Both the position numbers and the translations under genes were made by a program. Below, piece by piece: positions 60,693 through 64,000 of a DNA stretch of 64,000 nucleotides (position 1 is its first letter; every line of letters begins with the position of its first letter). This DNA comes from Lewinellaceae bacterium (GTDB taxonomy: Bacteria > Bacteroidota > Bacteroidia > Chitinophagales > Saprospiraceae), in NCBI GenBank assembly GCA_020636405.1, contig JACJXW010000004.1, positions 3,584,001 to 3,648,000 on the forward strand. The letters run 5' to 3'. The notes beneath the pieces were generated by a model. The model did no database searches and was not told where the DNA came from. It saw only the letters and a list, made by a program, of their open reading frames with translations.

Positions 60693-60780
60693 ACGAATAC
60701 ACGAATACACGAATACACGAATACACGAATACACGAATACACGAATACACGAAAATACGAAAATACGAAAACACGTAAAC
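60693..60780 (+). repeat. Octanucleotide tandem array abutting rnd start
   Basis: Eleven 8-bp units: seven exact ACGAATAC, two ACGAAAAT, then ACGAAAAC and ACGTAAAC. The array ends one base before the ATG at 60782, so it forms the whole immediate 5' leader. Confidence 0.95.
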
Positions 60781-60781
60781 A

Positions 60782-61966
60782 ATGCCAGACCGCGCCCTTG
60801 AGTATACCTTGATCGAACACCCTCGTGACCTGGACGCCTTCTATCAGGAACATCGGAATCTACCCTGGATGGCTTTCGATACTGAATTTGTCGGGGAGAA
60901 ACGCTTTCATACCCTGCTTTGCCTCATTCAGGTAAATTCGGAGAAAGGATTATTCCTGATCGACCCCATTCGGCTTGGAAACCTCGACCCCTTCCTGGAC
61001 CTGATCACCGACCCTAAGATCACCAAGATCACCCATGCAGGCGACAACGATTACCGGCTCCTGAATAATCTATTTGACATCGTGCCGAGCAATGTTTTTG
61101 ATACCCAGATCGCTGCCGGTTTCGTAGGCTACAACTATCCCGTATCTTTCCGCCGTCTGGTGGAGGGCGAGTTGGGCGTTCATTTGAAAAAAGGATACGC
61201 CGTTACCGATTGGGAAGGCCGCCCATTCCAATCCAAGCAGTTGCGGTATGCCCTCAATGATGTCCTGTTCTTACCGGACCTGCGCGGCCGGCTGGAAAAG
61301 AAACTGGAAAAACAAAAGCGGACCCATTGGGCGGAAGAAGAACTCGCCCTTCTGGAAAAGGCGGAATACTACTACAGAGACCCCAATGATGAGGCCATCA
61401 AGAGCAACCTGATGCGGTCCCTTAAGCCTAAAGAACAGGTGTTTCTGCTCCGGCTTTTTGCCTGGCGCCGGAAGCTGGCAGAAGAACGCGACCACTCTAA
61501 AGAAATGGTGTTGCCAGCCAAATACATCAGCCAGATCGTCCGTAGCATTTCCTCGGGCCGTGAAGCACTGAAACACAATCGACGCATACCTGGGAGGACA
61601 GCGGAAAAATACGGGGGTGTTTTTGAGGAGCTGTACAACCGTCCTATTTCCGATGAGGAACGAGAGATCCTGAAACGTATTCCTTCCGAGATGGATGAAG
61701 ACCCTAAAGAGCAGATCATCATGGAGATGCTCTATCAGGTGATCAAATACAAGTGTTTGGAAGAAGATATTTCCATCAATATGGTAGTACCTCGCGGCGA
61801 ACTCAGGAAGATCCGTGCCGATGAGGACGATGCCCTGGAACTGCTGGCCGGCGGTTGGCGGCAGGAAATGCTCGGGGCGTACTTCCTCGACTGGCTTTCC
61901 AACGCCAACCGAATGAAAGTAGACCTGCTGAACGACCGCATCGTGATCCATCCGGAAGAGCATTGA
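60782..61966 (+). CDS. rnd: Ribonuclease D (DEDDy exonuclease with HRDC domain)
   Basis: 394 residues. The 3'-5' exonuclease shows DTEFVGE in MAFDTEFVGEKRFHTLL, THAGDNDYRLLNN and the tyrosine-type third motif YALNDVLFLPDLR, consistent with tRNA 3' trimming. HRDC-like domains follow (about 205-290 with ERDHSKEMVLPAKYISQIVRS, and a second near 300-385). Length normal. Its start codon is at the end of an 88-bp octanucleotide tandem array with no visible Shine-Dalgarno site, so translation may depend on the A-rich repeat. A 14-bp hairpin follows the stop. Confidence 0.93.
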   Translation: MPDRALEYTLIEHPRDLDAFYQEHRNLPWMAFDTEFVGEKRFHTLLCLIQVNSEKGLFLIDPIRLGNLDPFLDLITDPKITKITHAGDNDYRLLNNLFDIVPSNVFDTQIAAGFVGYNYPVSFRRLVEGELGVHLKKGYAVTDWEGRPFQSKQLRYALNDVLFLPDLRGRLEKKLEKQKRTHWAEEELALLEKAEYYYRDPNDEAIKSNLMRSLKPKEQVFLLRLFAWRRKLAEERDHSKEMVLPAKYISQIVRSISSGREALKHNRRIPGRTAEKYGGVFEELYNRPISDEEREILKRIPSEMDEDPKEQIIMEMLYQVIKYKCLEEDISINMVVPRGELRKIRADEDDALELLAGGWRQEMLGAYFLDWLSNANRMKVDLLNDRIVIHPEEH

Positions 61967-61974
61967 TCCTATAA

Positions 61975-62007
61975 ACTTAGGCGCTAATAGAGCATTAGCG
62001 CCTAAGT
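61975..62007. terminator. Hairpin between rnd and susD
   Basis: Perfect 14-bp stem ACTTAGGCGCTAAT / ATTAGCGCCTAAGT with loop AGAGC between convergent genes. No T tract, so termination may be bidirectional and protein-assisted. Confidence 0.65.
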
Positions 62008-62012
62008 AACGG

Positions 62013-63506
62013 TCAATACCCTTTATTTTGCTGCAGCAAGCCTCCGCTCAGGTCGATCTCCGACTGCGGGATGGGCAGCAGTTCATGTTTGTTGGGCATA
62101 AAGTTCTTTCCCGCAGCCGTCATTACCTGTTCGGCGCGGCCCCAACGCAGTAGGTCAAACCACCTTTGTTGTTCCATAGCCAGCTCGACGCGGCGTTCGT
62201 GGTAGATGATCTCCCTCAATTCGCCCTGGCCCGTGGTGGTAATATCGGGCAGGATAAAATTATTGGAACCACGCGCCCGCTGGCGTACCTGGTTTAAATA
62301 AAGCAGCGCGTCGGCCGGTTTCCCGTTCTCATTGAGCGCTTCTGCGGCCAGAAGCAGGATGTCGGAATAGCGCAGCAGGCGGAGGTTGCCCGGGCCATTG
62401 TCCTGCAGTCCGGCATGAGCGGGAACCCATGCCTTCTGGTTGTAACGTTCGTTGAGGATCTCCGGGTTGTCTTCCACCAATGTTAAACCGTCGGGCAAGA
62501 CTTCGCCGACATAGATGATAGTGGCCTGCCGGCGCGGGTCACCCGGTTCGTAGGCAGCGACCAGGTCATCGCTGGGTCGGTTGAAGCCCCAGCCGAGGTT
62601 GGGTATCCCCCTAACACCCTGTATCATATTGAAAGGCGTGGCTCCGGGGCCGGCCACTGCAGCTTGTATCGCCACGGCGCCAATCTCAAAAATGCTTTCC
62701 GAACCGTGTTCTCCCACCGGAAGGAAATTATCGGCATACCGGGGTAAAAGGCTGTACTCGTTGGAACTGATCACCTCCAGGCTGTACTTTTCCGCGTTGA
62801 CATAATCCTTTTTCAGCATGTACAACTTGGCCAGAATACCCCGGGCGGCGCCCTTTGTGGCACGCCCCAGGTCCCCATCGGCGTACTCTGACTTTTCCGG
62901 CAGGGCATCGATGGCGTCCAGCAGGTCCCGCTCGATCAGGTTATAGGCTTCGGCAACGGGACGCCGTTCCTGGGTGAAATATTCATCTTCATTGAGGGGA
63001 GTGGTAATGAGCGGTAGTTCGCCGAACCATTGTACCAACCGGAAATAAGTATAGGCACGCAGGAATTTTGCCTCTCCCACCAGGCGTCCCCTCAGTTCCT
63101 CGTCCATGTCAATACCGGGAATGTTCTCTATGGCAAGATTGGCACGGAAGATCGTACGGTAATGCCCGGACCATGCTCCACTAAAAGCCTGATTAGTGGC
63201 GTCAAAGGTGAAATCGTCGATTTCCAGGAGGTAAAGGGCGTCATTTTCCGTACTGCCCTTATCGGCATCATCACTGATGACGTCGGTAATCCCGATCCAG
63301 GGAAAGGCGCACATATCCCAGGAACGGAAATTCTGGTAAATAGCATTGGTAGCCCAGACGGCATGGTCGGGGGTTTCGAAATAGGTATCGAAGGTCAGCT
63401 GGCCTTTGGGCGCCCTTTCCAGAAATTCTTTTTCGCAGGCGCTGGCCAGAAGGAAGAGGGCCGCCAGGGAGATCCATCTGATATGAAGTGAAAAATACTT
63501 TTCCAT
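62013..63506 (-). CDS. RagB/SusD family nutrient-uptake lipoprotein
   Basis: 497 residues starting at 63506 (MEKYFSLHIRWISLAALFLLASAC, Cys24 lipidated). The family plan follows: EKEFLERAPKGQLTFDTYFETPDHA, helical TPR-like units (FLRAYTYFRLVQWFGELPLITTPL, ARGILAKLYMLKKDYVNAEKYS), and the C-terminal LRYSDILLLAAEALNENG and YHERRVELAMEQQRWFDLLRWG. SusD lids the SusC transporter and binds glycans or peptides at the surface. The susC gene is just upstream, with a 149-bp gap holding a large inverted repeat. The substrate is unknown; no glycoside hydrolase is in view. Confidence 0.95.
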   Translation of the reverse strand: MEKYFSLHIRWISLAALFLLASACEKEFLERAPKGQLTFDTYFETPDHAVWATNAIYQNFRSWDMCAFPWIGITDVISDDADKGSTENDALYLLEIDDFTFDATNQAFSGAWSGHYRTIFRANLAIENIPGIDMDEELRGRLVGEAKFLRAYTYFRLVQWFGELPLITTPLNEDEYFTQERRPVAEAYNLIERDLLDAIDALPEKSEYADGDLGRATKGAARGILAKLYMLKKDYVNAEKYSLEVISSNEYSLLPRYADNFLPVGEHGSESIFEIGAVAIQAAVAGPGATPFNMIQGVRGIPNLGWGFNRPSDDLVAAYEPGDPRRQATIIYVGEVLPDGLTLVEDNPEILNERYNQKAWVPAHAGLQDNGPGNLRLLRYSDILLLAAEALNENGKPADALLYLNQVRQRARGSNNFILPDITTTGQGELREIIYHERRVELAMEQQRWFDLLRWGRAEQVMTAAGKNFMPNKHELLPIPQSEIDLSGGLLQQNKGY

Positions 63507-63565
63507 TTTCTCGGGTTTTAATAAATCACCTTTATGGTGATCAAAAATTAAGTCCATCATTTGGG

Positions 63566-63630
63566 GATCTTGAAATGTGGCTCATCCTTCACCTATACAA
63601 GGCTCGCAGATTTCCCCACATTTCAAGATC
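63566..63630 (-). repeat. 15-bp inverted repeat between susC and susD
   Basis: GATCTTGAAATGTGG (63566-63580) and its exact complement CCACATTTCAAGATC (63616-63630), loop of 35 nt, in the gap between susC stop and susD start. Confidence 0.7.
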
Positions 63631-63655
63631 GATGAACTTATTTTTTGAGGGTTAC

Positions 63656-64000
63656 TTAAAAAGTCACGTCCAATCCAACTTGCCAAGATTTTGCCACCGG
63701 ATAGGCGCCGAAATCGAGCCCTACTTCGAAGGGGTTGCTGCCGTTGGCGAATTCCGGTGAGTATCCGCTGTAATTCTGGTTTGTCCAGATGTTGTTACCC
63801 AACACGAAGATACGGAAACGGGAGATTTGCGCCTTGCTCAAAAAACCGGGAGGCAAAGAATAGCCCAGGGCAATACTGCGCAGGCGGAAAAAACTGCCAT
63901 CCTCCAGGTACCGGTCGCTGACCCGGTAATTATGGCCGCCGTTTGTGATGCGGGGTTCCGTCTGGCTGGGATTTTCAGGTGTCCAGCGGTCAAGGAAGGA
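63656..64000 (-). CDS. SusC/RagA TonB-linked outer-membrane protein (C-terminal part)
   Basis: The window ends inside the gene; only the last 114 residues are present. They show the typical end of the SusC barrel: RYLEDGSFFRLRSIALGYSLP, then ISRFRIFVLGNNIWTNQNYSGYSPEF and a final barrel strand ending LDVTF. SusC imports oligomers through the outer membrane with energy from TonB. It is upstream of susD in the same operon. An N-terminal signal, TonB box and plug lie outside the window. Confidence 0.93.
   Translation of the reverse strand, partial: SFLDRWTPENPSQTEPRITNGGHNYRVSDRYLEDGSFFRLRSIALGYSLPPGFLSKAQISRFRIFVLGNNIWTNQNYSGYSPEFANGSNPFEVGLDFGAYPVAKSWQVGLDVTF

Noticed and set aside
60693..60780. 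Possible CRISPR array
   Set aside because: Contiguous 8-bp tandem units with no spacers and no cas genes; it is a simple tandem repeat.

Overview
This window looks like chromosomal core sequence from a Bacteroidota bacterium, probably Saprospiria (Saprospiraceae/Lewinella-like), although the rank below phylum is inference. The evidence is a SusC/SusD pair at the right edge, a TamL-type lipoprotein form of the BamA/TamA family, PorT-like small beta-barrels, a PurM of the long Bacteroidota type, two LytS/LytTR two-component pairs, relaxed lipoboxes, and repeated promoter -7 boxes of the Bacteroidota TAnnTTTG/TAnnTTCG type. I recognise 58 protein genes (one cut by the right edge) and one tRNA. 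I see no transposase, integrase, plasmid or prophage gene and no CRISPR array.

Layout. 0-2.3 kb: an ECF sigma factor, a putative anti-sigma protein and a DUF4097-like exported protein in one minus-strand operon. 2.4-7.7 kb: a beta-barrel, EngB, a PlsB-like acyltransferase coupled to a single-domain voltage-gated cation channel, a DEDDh exonuclease and a GT2 glycosyltransferase. 7.9-12 kb: a soluble coiled-coil protein plus a membrane-anchored PspA-like coiled-coil protein, then small envelope proteins of unknown role. 12.1-13.2 kb: tRNA-His with an odd acceptor stem and an FRG-domain gene that may be leaderless. 13.4-25 kb: DUF2911-TPR protein, two LytS/LytTR systems, DUF434, an acyl-CoA dehydrogenase, alkaline phosphatase, a CotH-like protein and fructosamine kinase. 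25.4-31.3 kb: folE, fabD, YqgE, an M23 peptidase, purM and nth. 31.4-43.4 kb: tamL, an rRNA/tRNA 2'-O-methyltransferase, a TlpA-like protein, a PurL-like protein that has lost conserved catalytic histidines, cox3, a zinc-ribbon/PH protein, a ferredoxin reductase, pdhA and a TPR protein. 43.5-55.7 kb: ribH, aroC, mutS2, ndk, nrnA, an FKBP lipoprotein, prfB with programmed frameshift, a membrane protein, pfkA, nagK and an aminotransferase. 56-64 kb: a PMT-like glycosyltransferase fused to TPRs, a methyltransferase, an acyl-CoA carboxylase beta subunit, RNase D behind an octanucleotide repeat, and susD/susC.

Most genes are housekeeping. The strongest second-look items are the degenerate PurL paralogue, the tRNA-His acceptor stem with tandem U-U mismatches, the PspA-like two-gene module, the channel with a Ca-type selectivity filter (TIEGWNE), the perfect palindrome at the nagK-pfkA promoter, the duplicated LPxYSPPxSxW motif in the anti-sigma protein, an endonuclease III lacking a full Fe-S ligand set, and the 8-bp tandem array abutting the RNase D start codon.
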